From NCBI GenBank assembly GCA_964569295.1, contig CAZMVU010000049.1, forward strand, positions 1-25,646: DNA of 25,646 bases. The letters are read 5' to 3'. Numbering within the stretch: position 1 is the stretch's first letter; each line of letters starts with the position of its first letter. Made by a program: the position numbers and the translations under genes. Under the pieces are notes generated by a model, which was not told the origin of the DNA, ran no database searches, and saw nothing but the letters and a program-made list of their open reading frames with translations. Source of the stretch: CAZMVU01 sp964569295. Its GTDB lineage: Bacteria; Hydrogenedentota; Hydrogenedentia; Hydrogenedentales; JAGMZX01. Positions 14,150 through 21,374 of the stretch are shown in pieces.

Positions 14150-16033
14150 CTAGAATTCCTTCTCCGCATAGGTGCGTTGGCCGGGAACAAAGTGGGCCGA
14201 ATCCATGGCGTCGGCAGAGATGTAGGCATTTCCGTCGGGGCTGGGTCCGGCCACGCGCAGGTGCACACTACGCAACCCGCCGAACCACCAGCGGCGGTCA
14301 CATACATAGACAAGGTCGCCGTGCTGCGCGGCCATGGCATCGATCGCGGCCTGCGGGAAAATCGCCGCGTCGCCCTCGAGCGCGTGGTCGGCGTAAACCG
14401 CGAGGTAGGTCGCGCGGCCTGGCGTGCGGTTGATCTCGGCGCCCTTGAATGCGCGCATGGCATCGAGTTGGGTGCCCGTCACCAGCCCCCGGATGGCTTC
14501 GAGGGGTTGCGGCCGGGTGGCGAACGCAACCACCACGCCCAAGGCGCCGCTTGCCACGATCCCGAACAGGGCGCGGGTGAACTTGTAGCTGTCCGGCCCC
14601 ATGCCGAAGCTGAGCGGCGCAAGGAACCAGTCATCGAAGGGCGGGAAGCTGGAAAGTCCCACGAGAATGCCGCCGCCGACAAGGGTGGCGAGTACGGCCG
14701 GGGCATTGTAGCGCTTCCACAATACGCCCAGGAGAATCGCCACGACGATGGGGGGCGTCACTGCGGCGGTAAACATGCCGTGCGCCGAGTAGATGCTTTC
14801 CTGCAGCATGAACAGCGGTACGAGCGCGAGTCCAATGAGCGCCGTGGTTAAGGCGGCCAGGCGCGCTATCATGAGGTAGTGCTTGTCCGTGCGCCCTTTC
14901 ACCACGTAGGGGCGGTACACGTCGTTCACGAAGACAGCGCTCACCGCGTTGATCAAGGTATCGGCGGTGGACATGAGCGCGGCGAGCAATGCGGCCAGTA
15001 CGAGCCCGAAAATGCCCGGGCTGCACACGAACTCGGCGGCCTTCACGAAGGCATCGTCGGGCGAGGTGGTCAGTTCCCCGTTCGCCACGAGCGCCTTGGC
15101 GATCCAACCGCCGCCAGAGACCGTAACCGCCGCGAGGGGCGCGAGGATCAGCACCCACAAGAAGACCATGCGCCGGGCATCGTGCACGCTGCGCAGCGAG
15201 AGAAAGCGCATCATCATCCCCTGATTCATGAGGATGAAGGCGCCCGAATTCGCGAGCCCGTCCTGGACGTATATCCCGATAAAGCTGAACTCCGGCGGCT
15301 TGTTGAACTGGGAGAAAATGTAGCGGTGGCTCTCGGGCATCAGGTTCCAGAAATCGATGAACCCGCCAAGGTGCGCCACGCCCGCGAGAAACACCGCAAG
15401 CCCGACGATGAGCAGAATGATCCCCTGGGCAAGGTCGGTCATGATAACGGAGGTCTGGCCGCCGGCGAACACGTACAGCGTGACCAGCACGCACGAGAGC
15501 GCCGCGCCGGTGAACGGATGCAAGCCCAGCACCGGCGAGAGCGCCTTGCCCAACGTGAACAGATTGACCCCGACGTAGCCAATCAGGTAGATAAGCAAGA
15601 AGACCGTCGCGGCCATGCGCGCGCTCGTGCCGAAGCGGCGCTCGAAGTATTCGGGCACGGATTGTATGCGCTGGAAGTAGATGATGGGCAGCCATACCAG
15701 CAGGAGAATGGGGACCCAGTACCAGTCGTTGAGGTAGGTCTGACTCGAGGACAAGCCGTATTCGAAGCCGACGCGGCTGTACTTTATGAAGCTGTAGGAA
15801 CCCACCATTGTGGCAATGCACGAGAAGGCGATCAGCCACCAGGCAAACCGCTGCCCACCGAAGAAGAAATCCTTGGTGGTCTTTGCGTATTTGCTGAAGT
15901 ACAGGCCGAAGCCAACCACCGCCGCGAAATACAGCACCATCACCGCTACATCGGAGTTGGTCCCTGTTCGCAGGATGGCGTCTTCGCCCGCGGGCGCGGC
16001 AGCGGCGGCCAGGTGTGCAACAAAGCGGTTCAT
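14150..16033 (-). CDS. Sodium:solute symporter (SSS family) with C-terminal extension
   Basis: This inner-membrane transporter uses the sodium gradient to import a solute. The 627 residues contain about 13 hydrophobic helices between residues 28 and 505. Family marks are DFFFGGQ (55-61), SYSFIKYSRVGFEYG (79-93), GGQTSVIMTDLAQG (191-204) and the SSF signature around AALMSTADTLINAVSAVF (351-368) with NDVYRP. After the last helix a soluble tail of about 120 residues (508-627) follows, with no known domain that I recognise. GGAGGTGA precedes the ATG, which overlaps the stop of the small membrane gene (ATGA), so the two are probably coupled. The substrate cannot be told; sugars, amino acids and carboxylates are all possible in this family. 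Confidence 0.88.
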   Translation of the reverse strand: MNRFVAHLAAAAAPAGEDAILRTGTNSDVAVMVLYFAAVVGFGLYFSKYAKTTKDFFFGGQRFAWWLIAFSCIATMVGSYSFIKYSRVGFEYGLSSSQTYLNDWYWVPILLLVWLPIIYFQRIQSVPEYFERRFGTSARMAATVFLLIYLIGYVGVNLFTLGKALSPVLGLHPFTGAALSCVLVTLYVFAGGQTSVIMTDLAQGIILLIVGLAVFLAGVAHLGGFIDFWNLMPESHRYIFSQFNKPPEFSFIGIYVQDGLANSGAFILMNQGMMMRFLSLRSVHDARRMVFLWVLILAPLAAVTVSGGGWIAKALVANGELTTSPDDAFVKAAEFVCSPGIFGLVLAALLAALMSTADTLINAVSAVFVNDVYRPYVVKGRTDKHYLMIARLAALTTALIGLALVPLFMLQESIYSAHGMFTAAVTPPIVVAILLGVLWKRYNAPAVLATLVGGGILVGLSSFPPFDDWFLAPLSFGMGPDSYKFTRALFGIVASGALGVVVAFATRPQPLEAIRGLVTGTQLDAMRAFKGAEINRTPGRATYLAVYADHALEGDAAIFPQAAIDAMAAQHGDLVYVCDRRWWFGGLRSVHLRVAGPSPDGNAYISADAMDSAHFVPGQRTYAEKEF

Positions 16034-16254
16034 GGCGTCACCTCCTCTGGTACGAAGGGCAGCCAGAAGGTGAACGCACCGGTCAACGCCAGCAAGGCCA
16101 CGAACCCAATCACGATGATCACGATCACGCGGCGATCACGCGGCAGCTTGAGATCGACGTATCCGCTCGACACGCCGGCCCACAGGCCCACGGCGCAGAG
16201 CAATGCCCCCACGCCAAACTGGACAATAATCGGGTATACGCGCAGCATATCCAT
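16030..16254 (-). CDS. Small two-helix membrane protein paired with the symporter
   Basis: The start at 16254 has GGGAGG eleven bases upstream; an in-frame TTG at 16263 lies too close to that site. The 74-residue product has two membrane helices at about residues 8-30 (PIIVQFGVGALLCAVGLWAG) and 45-65 (VIVIIVIGFVALLALTGAF), joined by a basic loop (LKLPRDRRV). It ends inside the symporter start (4-base overlap). Small two-helix partners are known for some SSS transporters (for example YhdT with PanF), so an accessory subunit is a fair inference. Confidence 0.65.
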   Translation of the reverse strand: MDMLRVYPIIVQFGVGALLCAVGLWAGVSSGYVDLKLPRDRRVIVIIVIGFVALLALTGAFTFWLPFVPEEVTP

Positions 16255-16308
16255 ACGCAACAAGCCCTCCCGTAATCACAAGCGTCTGGAACGGACGCCG
16301 CACAACGT

Positions 16309-16337
16309 ATCATACCGGGCATCGGATTTGCGCGCAA
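16309..16337 (-). promoter_or_regulatory. Promoter candidate for the symporter pair
   Basis: Read on the minus strand, TTGCGC (16337-16332), a 17-base spacer and TATGAT (16314-16309) precede the small membrane gene by about 55 bases. The -10 box matches 5/6; the -35 box only 3/6. Confidence 0.4.
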
Positions 16338-16499
16338 ATGCAAGCGGAAACCCCGCACGCCGGCCGTGGGCGTCTTTATCCGCCGGACAGCGCCGCACGA
16401 CGTCATGCGCCCCCCGTAAATAAACGTTGGTCCCCCCCCCGCTGATTAGAGACGCGCAACAGCGCACACTCCAACCCACTCGGCCGCCCACACGCCGCC

Positions 16500-17402
16500 C
16501 TACGCTTCCTCGATCAGCCGTTCGCCGTCCGCAGCCAACCGGTAGCCGCCCTGCAGCGAGGGCCGATCATTGCCCTGGCAGTACACGGCGAAGGCGTGTG
16601 CGTCGTCGCTGGTATCCGCTTGCAGCAAGACATCGTGATCCATGAAGATGGGCCCCTTGAACGACGCATCGCACCGGCGGGGCTTGTCCCCGGGCAGTTC
16701 CGGCATGGTGCTGAGCGTGCGCGCGAGGGTCCACATGCCGTGGATGATGTCGCGCTTGAACCCGAACAACTTCGCGAGAATGCGTGACACATGGATGGGG
16801 TTGTAGTCGCCGGATATCTTTGCATAGCGCTTGCCCATGTTTTTGGGCACATGCCATCTCTCATCCATGACCGCGTTTTCGACTTCCGGCATGGCCGCTA
16901 TAGCGGGCGTTTCCCCCGGCTCTCCAAACTTCTTCCCCCGCACGAGATACGTACTGATGGCCTCCCAGCGCGGGTGGGTGCCCTCGCGCACGGATGTGTT
17001 GATGTCGAACTCGAGCCCGGCCTTCACCACGCGCGACGTGGCGAGGCGGCATTCCATGTGCATCATTGCATCACTGGCGATCGGCGCAAACTGCACAATG
17101 TGGTTGCGCAGGTGCAGTGCGCCCATGGCGGACAAGGGAAACGTTTCGTGTGCGAGAATGGCCATCTGCAGGCGGTTGCACAGCACCTGCGGATACGTGA
17201 TCGGCAGGCGGCCGTCGTCTTTGAAACCGCACACATCGCGGTAGGCCTGCAAGGACTGGCTGTCTGCCTGGGCGCCCGGCCATTCGGTGGTTATCGCCGG
17301 CAGCGATTCGCCCGGTTTCAAGCCGGGCCGCCGCTTGAGCAGCAGCCGGCGGTAGAGGTACCCCGTCGAGGGCGGTGCGTCGTAGCGCAATTCGATGGAC
17401 AT
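16500..17402 (-). CDS. MaoC-like (R)-specific enoyl-CoA hydratase / acyl dehydratase
   Basis: MaoC-type enzymes hydrate trans-enoyl-CoA or dehydrate hydroxyacyl-CoA in a double hot-dog fold. I start at 17402; the frame is open further upstream but that extension is Arg/Ala-rich and unlike the family. The 300-residue protein has the hydratase-2 motif YAKISGDYNPIHVSRILAKL (193-212; D199 and H204 are the catalytic pair) and the following HGMWTLA (221-227) in the C-terminal half. The N-terminal half is a degenerate hot dog without the motif, as in two-domain MaoC proteins. It could feed polyhydroxyalkanoate or fatty-acyl metabolism; with the phasin-like gene at 23730 a link to storage polymer is possible but unproven. 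The ribosome site (AAGGG) is modest. Confidence 0.85.
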   Translation of the reverse strand: MSIELRYDAPPSTGYLYRRLLLKRRPGLKPGESLPAITTEWPGAQADSQSLQAYRDVCGFKDDGRLPITYPQVLCNRLQMAILAHETFPLSAMGALHLRNHIVQFAPIASDAMMHMECRLATSRVVKAGLEFDINTSVREGTHPRWEAISTYLVRGKKFGEPGETPAIAAMPEVENAVMDERWHVPKNMGKRYAKISGDYNPIHVSRILAKLFGFKRDIIHGMWTLARTLSTMPELPGDKPRRCDASFKGPIFMDHDVLLQADTSDDAHAFAVYCQGNDRPSLQGGYRLAADGERLIEEA

Positions 17403-17779
17403 GTGGAATCCCTTCACGTTTTTTGGACACAGTACACACTCCACACCCGGCACCAGCCTAGCGCGAATGTACGCCGGCGCGCAAGCTGTCCCCGCACGCG
17501 TGTTTCCGCGAGCACTAGCGCGAAATGGCGGCCGGCGGCGGTTACCTGCCCTGGCCATCAAAACCGCCGAAGCATCACGAACCGCCACACCCGGGAAGGC
17601 GGATATATTCGAAAGCTATGGCATAGCGCCGGATACAGCGTATGAAAGCCGTACCGCCTTGCCTGCTACACGTGACACCCGCACTTTGCCCAAGAGCGTA
17701 AACGCCGCACAGCACCGCCAACGCTTCGTTTCGCATCATACCCTGGCTGCCATTTTATTGCCGCCAATGTAACCGTCTG

Positions 17780-17788
17780 TGATACTAT
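17780..17788 (+). promoter_or_regulatory. Extended -10 promoter candidate
   Basis: TGATACTAT is a TGn-extended -10 box (TACTAT at 17783-17788). The nearest -35-like hexamer, TTGCCG (17758-17763), is at a long 19-base spacing, so the promoter would rely on the extended box. It points at the hairpins of 17805-17869. Confidence 0.35.
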
Positions 17789-17794
17789 GTAATG

Positions 17795-17872
17795 TGTAAA
17801 AACGCGCGGGGGTATGCCCGCGAATACTATAATGGGCGCCGTAAAAACGGGAAAGCAGCACCCCGTTTTCCG
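17795..17872 (+). ncRNA. Candidate small RNA with intrinsic terminator
   Basis: A hairpin CGCGGG / CCCGCG (17805-17810 / 17817-17822) is followed by a terminator-like hairpin AAAACGGG / CCCGTTTT (17844-17851 / 17862-17869) with a 10-base loop and a T-run at the end of its 3' arm. No gene on the plus strand needs a terminator here, so a short transcript from the extended -10 box at 17780 is the simplest reading. The terminator would also work on the minus strand. A second TATAAT (17828-17833) lies between the hairpins. The family is unknown. Confidence 0.35.
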
Positions 17873-17891
17873 ATCTTTACCGGAAAAGCAA

Positions 17892-17920
17892 TTGTTCCCA
17901 ACCGCTGAACATGCTACTAT
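17892..17920 (+). promoter_or_regulatory. Promoter of the EIIA/zinc-ribbon gene
   Basis: TTGTTC (17892-17897), a 17-base spacer and TACTAT (17915-17920) match the consensus well. The leader to the ATG at 18019 would be about 90 bases. Confidence 0.55.
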
Positions 17921-18018
17921 ATGGCGTGCTTGGCGGCCGGAGGCTGCGCATGGCGGGCCGCACCACAACGCACACCGCAGAACATCCGCGGACTCAAAGA
18001 GACAACACTGGGACGATT

Positions 18019-18852
18019 ATGCTGCTTACAAAATACATCCCGAAAAACTGTGTGGTACCGGCGATCGAAGCAACCTCGAAGCCGGAATCCCTCAAGGAAA
18101 TGACCCACCTGCTGTTCGAGAAAAAGAAGGTGAAGGGTGTAGGCCAGGCGCTCGACCAGATCATTGCGCGCGAAACGACGGAGAGCACGGGCATTGGGCA
18201 TGGGATTGCCGTGCCCCACGCGCGCGTATCGGGCTTGAAGAATCTCATGTGCGCCGTGGGGCGCAACAATGCGGGCATCGACTTCATGGCGGTGGACAAG
18301 AAGCCGGTGCACCTTATCTTCCTCATCTGCTACCCGCCTATCATGCAGACCACGTACCTCAATTTTGTGGCCACTGTCGCCAAGCTTCTGCGCGACCCGG
18401 AACACCTCGGGCAAATGGTGAACGCCCCCGATGCCGACACCATGTTCGCGGTGCTCGAGGATCTCTCGGGGCGCCTGGTCGAGCCGGAAGGCCGGTACAA
18501 GAAGGATGATGTCGCCCAGGAACCGACGCTCCTGCAACCGGGCGATGCCCATGCCGACCTCATCCTCCTCGCGCGCTTGCAGTTGTGCCAGGAAATGCTC
18601 GACGCTGCGAAGACCGGGAAAAAGGCCATTCGCGACCGCATCGAAAACATCCGCGCCTTGGTGGCCCCGCGCATCCTCAGCCACTACGACCGGCTCATGA
18701 AGAGCCGCCCCCCCGCGCTGGTACCGGTCGAAGGCGATACCTGCCAGGGCTGCTTCATGAAACTGCCCACCCAGTTCGCCCAGCAGGTCCGCCAGGATAC
18801 CGACCACATCCACACCTGCAACAATTGCAGACGGTTCATCTACATGGTATAA
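18019..18852 (+). CDS. PTS EIIA (fructose/nitrogen type) domain fused to a C4 zinc ribbon
   Basis: The start at 18019 (MLLTKYIPKN) begins the EIIA homology; the open frame continues upstream over the promoter without family similarity. Residues 1-152 form a type-2 EIIA domain with the phosphorylatable histidine in GIGHGIAVPHARV (H67, with H61 nearby) and the LIFLICYPP strand. After a linker (153-175), residues 176-235 are helical (LILLARLQLCQEMLDAAKTG). The C-terminus is a C4 zinc ribbon (C242/C245 and C267/C270) in the form TCQGCFMKLP ... HTCNNCRRFIYM, as in the CdsZ/DUF164 type of helix-plus-ribbon proteins. The fusion suggests a phosphorelay input linked to a nucleic-acid or protein-binding output. 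The next gene is a cyclic-nucleotide-binding protein 58 bases downstream, probably in the same operon. No EI or HPr is in the window. Confidence 0.85.
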   Translation: MLLTKYIPKNCVVPAIEATSKPESLKEMTHLLFEKKKVKGVGQALDQIIARETTESTGIGHGIAVPHARVSGLKNLMCAVGRNNAGIDFMAVDKKPVHLIFLICYPPIMQTTYLNFVATVAKLLRDPEHLGQMVNAPDADTMFAVLEDLSGRLVEPEGRYKKDDVAQEPTLLQPGDAHADLILLARLQLCQEMLDAAKTGKKAIRDRIENIRALVAPRILSHYDRLMKSRPPALVPVEGDTCQGCFMKLPTQFAQQVRQDTDHIHTCNNCRRFIYMV

Positions 18853-18910
18853 CAATCCCCGTGTAAACGAGGTGCCTTCACACACCATGTGGAACGGGGA
18901 GCGTTAGACC

Positions 18911-19348
18911 ATGCCGATGACCCAAGCACAATTGCAGTCACTCGTCAAGCGTGTCGACCTTTTTCATGGTCTCACTACCGCCGATGTCGACAAAATCCTG
19001 AGCCACGGCATTACCCAGAACTTCAAGAAGAACGAAGTCATCTTCTACAAGGGCACCGTGGGCAGCCAGATGTACATTGTGCTCGGCGGCAAAGTGGGGG
19101 TCTTCGATGACCGCAAGAACCTTATCGCCGAGCTGCGCACAGGCGATATGTTCGGGGAGATGGCCCTGGTGACCCACGAGCCGCGCAGCGCCAACGTGGC
19201 TGCCACTGAAGACGGTTACCTCTTCGTGCTCACCGAGAACACCTTCCAGAAATTGCTCACGAAGAAGGTCGCCATTCGGATTCTGCTCAACATGGTGACC
19301 GTGTTGAGCCGCCGCCTGAAAGAGGCCAACCTGCGCGCCTCGGGGTGA
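18911..19348 (+). CDS. Cyclic-nucleotide-binding-domain protein
   Basis: This 145-residue protein is a single CRP-type beta-barrel sensor with no DNA-binding helix-turn-helix after it. The phosphate-binding cassette FGEMALVTHEPRSANV (81-96) keeps the key Gly-Glu and Arg-Ser-Ala residues (E83, R92, S93), so cAMP or a related nucleotide could bind. The start follows GGGGAG by about ten bases. It ends with a helix (LLNMVTVLSRRLKEANLR). Next to a PTS EIIA fusion it suggests a carbon- or nitrogen-status signalling pair, but the output partner is not visible. Confidence 0.88.
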   Translation: MPMTQAQLQSLVKRVDLFHGLTTADVDKILSHGITQNFKKNEVIFYKGTVGSQMYIVLGGKVGVFDDRKNLIAELRTGDMFGEMALVTHEPRSANVAATEDGYLFVLTENTFQKLLTKKVAIRILLNMVTVLSRRLKEANLRASG

Positions 19349-19404
19349 CGGGGCGGTTTTTACCCAGTTCAGACGGCACGAAGAGCCGTTCCAATACAGG
19401 CCGT

Positions 19405-19419
19405 TTCCCAGTATGGGAA
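19405..19419 (+). terminator. Hairpin after the EIIA/CNB pair
   Basis: TTCCCA-GTA-TGGGAA is a perfect 6-base stem followed by GTTTG. It is short and has only a weak T-run, so terminator activity is uncertain. Three GCGGCCT(C/T) units (19541-19564) lie further on and look like simple repeat. Confidence 0.25.
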
Positions 19420-19591
19420 GTTTGTCCTGGATAAACATGCCCGCACCCAGGCCAGCCCTGCGTCGTCTGCCAGACGGCGGGCGCATGGCCGGGCAGCACA
19501 GGCTGAACATCTGCTGTAAAGGCCATCCCCGCTTTCCTGTGCGGCCTCGCGGCCTCGCGGCCTTGCCCTCTCGCACGCTCGCGGCTACACT

Positions 19592-20068
19592 GTGCGGATG
19601 ATGGATGTGGAATTCGACATACGCAAGCCGTTGCAGGAACTGGACCCCGACACCTGGAACCCGGAGGCGCTGGATGAAGAGTTGGGGCCGCTCGTGAAGC
19701 GGCTGGCGCACAAGCCGGTACGACGGCTGACGGCGGGGGAATTGCGGGAACTCATCACCCGGGGACTCTCGCTCGCGTGCAGCATACCGCTGGCCATCGA
19801 CAAGCTGGTGGACGAACCATTCCTCGAGGCGCAGCGCTACCCCGGCGATTTGCTGACCGCAGTGCTCGAGGCGGACACGCGGTTCTGGGCGGAACGCGAG
19901 GATTTGTGGTGGGCCATGGTCCCCGTACTCGAGCAGGCGGTCGCGGCCATCAACACGCGCATGGAGGCGGAGGAACGGGAAGACTACCTGCCGTGGCACC
20001 TGGGCGATGATTTCATGGCGGCGCTCATCCACTTTCGCGGCATACACAGGACGGACGGCGCGCAGTGA
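19592..20068 (+). CDS. CdiI-like contact-dependent inhibition immunity protein
   Basis: The 158-residue helical protein resembles, by pattern rather than by search, the CdiI_3-type immunity family. The similar stretch is at residues 47-93, where LRELITRGLSLACSIPLAI and EAQRYPGDLLTAVLEADTRFW carry the YxGDLL motif. Members neutralise a toxin delivered by neighbouring cells. No CdiA, CdiB or toxin gene is in the window, so it would be an orphan immunity gene. Starts at GTG 19592, ATG 19598 and ATG 19601 are all possible. It overlaps the RluD-type gene by four bases (GTGA), so the two are cotranscribed. A small housekeeping protein of the same fold remains possible. Confidence 0.55.
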   Translation: MRMMDVEFDIRKPLQELDPDTWNPEALDEELGPLVKRLAHKPVRRLTAGELRELITRGLSLACSIPLAIDKLVDEPFLEAQRYPGDLLTAVLEADTRFWAEREDLWWAMVPVLEQAVAAINTRMEAEEREDYLPWHLGDDFMAALIHFRGIHRTDGAQ

Positions 20069-21045
20069 CGGAACGGTTTGAAGCGACAGTGGACGCGGCG
20101 GGGGACGGCCTGCGGCTGGATCAGTACCTGGCGGCGATGGTCGAAGATGCTTCGCGTTCGTACCTGAAAAAGCTGGTGAAGGACGGGCATGTCTCGCTGA
20201 ATGGCGCCGTGTGCACGAAAGCGGCGCGTGCGGTGCGCGCCCACGATGTGGTCGCTGCCGAGGTCCCGCCGCCCCCCGATCTCACGCCCGAGCCGGAAGA
20301 CATGCCCCTCGACATCCTGCACGAGGACGCCGAGCTGCTGATCGTCAACAAGCCTGCCGGTCTCGTGGTGCATCCGGCGCCGGGTCACTATTCGGGTACG
20401 CTCGTGAACGCGGTGCTCCACCATTGCCCTGATTTCCAGGCGCCCGGCAGCGATCTCGTGCGCCCGGGGATTGTGCACCGCCTCGACATGTACACCTCGG
20501 GGGTCATGGTCGTGGCAAAGACGCAGCGCGCCTTTGCTCACCTCGGCGCCCAGGCGGCGGCGCATGCCTTCGACCGGCGCTATCTCGCAATCGTGCGCGG
20601 CGACTTCAAGGAGCACCACGGCCGAATCGATGCGAGCATCGGGCGAAGCACCGCCGACCGGAAGAAGATGACCGTCACCGGCATCCGCGCGAAGGAGGCC
20701 GTCACGAATTTCGAGGTGCGTGAGCGTTTCGGCATGGCCTCGCTCGTAGCGCTCAAGCTCGAAACGGGCCGCACCCACCAGATTCGCGTGCACATGCGTT
20801 TCGCCGGCCGCCCGATCCTCGGCGATCCGATCTACGGAGTGGCGGATTTCACCGGGTGGAAGGTCGGGCCAGAATTACGCGCAGCGCTCGATGCATTGCC
20901 GGGCCAGGCATTGCATGCGGAGCTGCTGGGCATCGAACACCCGGCCACCGGTGAACACCTCACCTTTACCGCCCCGCCGCCGCAGGCCTTCGTGTGTGTG
21001 CTCGAGGCCTTGCGCGCACACGCGGCCGCGGCGAGGACGCGGTAG
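20065..21045 (+). CDS. rluD: RluD-type 23S rRNA pseudouridine synthase
   Basis: RluA/RluD-family enzymes convert uridines of 23S rRNA (and in some cases tRNA) to pseudouridine in the cytosol. The GTG-started 326-residue protein has an N-terminal S4 RNA-binding domain (about 15-62: RLDQYLAAMVEDASRSYLKKLVKDG) and the family's INKPAG-like motif VNKPAGLVVHPAPGH (94-108). The catalytic motif is GIVHRLDMYTSGVMVVAKT (135-153; D141), followed by LETGRTHQIRVHM. The usual K-D/T after HRLD is MYT here, a mild deviation. Length and domain order match RluC/RluD, so rluD is a family-level symbol. A short stem with T-rich tail lies about 45 bases after the stop. Confidence 0.92.
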   Translation: MTERFEATVDAAGDGLRLDQYLAAMVEDASRSYLKKLVKDGHVSLNGAVCTKAARAVRAHDVVAAEVPPPPDLTPEPEDMPLDILHEDAELLIVNKPAGLVVHPAPGHYSGTLVNAVLHHCPDFQAPGSDLVRPGIVHRLDMYTSGVMVVAKTQRAFAHLGAQAAAHAFDRRYLAIVRGDFKEHHGRIDASIGRSTADRKKMTVTGIRAKEAVTNFEVRERFGMASLVALKLETGRTHQIRVHMRFAGRPILGDPIYGVADFTGWKVGPELRAALDALPGQALHAELLGIEHPATGEHLTFTAPPPQAFVCVLEALRAHAAAARTR

Positions 21046-21374
21046 GCGTGCGCCCGGCCGGTGACGGGGCCGTTTCCAGAATGCTGGACAACCTTGGCAG
21101 GTTTTCTCTACAGGGAGCAGCGACACGGCAAACCCGGCCGCGTATGAGGCAAAATAGGTATACCCTGCATTTCATTCCCCATAACATGTATAATTCCTGG
21201 GTCACCCTGGTAAAGGTGGTGTGCAGGGGCACGGCGCCCGGCCCGTCTCCGGTCCGGCGGGTTTCCCGGCAGTACCGTCTTTCCCGAACGTGCAAACCCC
21301 AGGTATAATGGGCATGCGTAGAATCGCAATACGGCCTTCCATCCACAAGGCATACGACAGGCGAGAAGGCGCAT
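21046..21374. other. 329-base gap with terminator and possible promoters
   Basis: It begins with the rluD terminator candidate (21090-21108). The arms CCCTGCA (21163-21169) and TGCAGGG (21222-21228) could pair around a TATAAT (21189-21194). A second TATAAT at 21304-21309 lies about 65 bases before the metalloprotease start and is the better -10 candidate, but its -35 (TTCCCG at 21281-21286) is poor. Confidence 0.4.
21090..21108 (+). terminator. Intrinsic terminator candidate after rluD
   Basis: AACCT-TGGC-AGGTT is followed directly by TTCTCT. The stem is only five bases, so strength is modest. Confidence 0.35.

Larger units (their letters stand above)
17403..18018. other. 616-base divergent gap with regulatory RNA signals
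   Basis: No protein gene is convincing here. 17403-17757 shows only an isolated hairpin (GGCGGTT 17537-17543 with AACCGCC 17562-17568). The right half holds an extended -10 promoter, a candidate small RNA with terminator (17795-17872) and the promoter of the EIIA fusion gene (17892-17920), each listed separately. Confidence 0.5.

Noticed and set aside
17403..17588. N-terminal extension of the MaoC-like protein (62 extra codons)
   Set aside because: The extension is Arg/Ala-rich and unlike MaoC proteins, and the shorter start begins where hydratase-like sequence starts.
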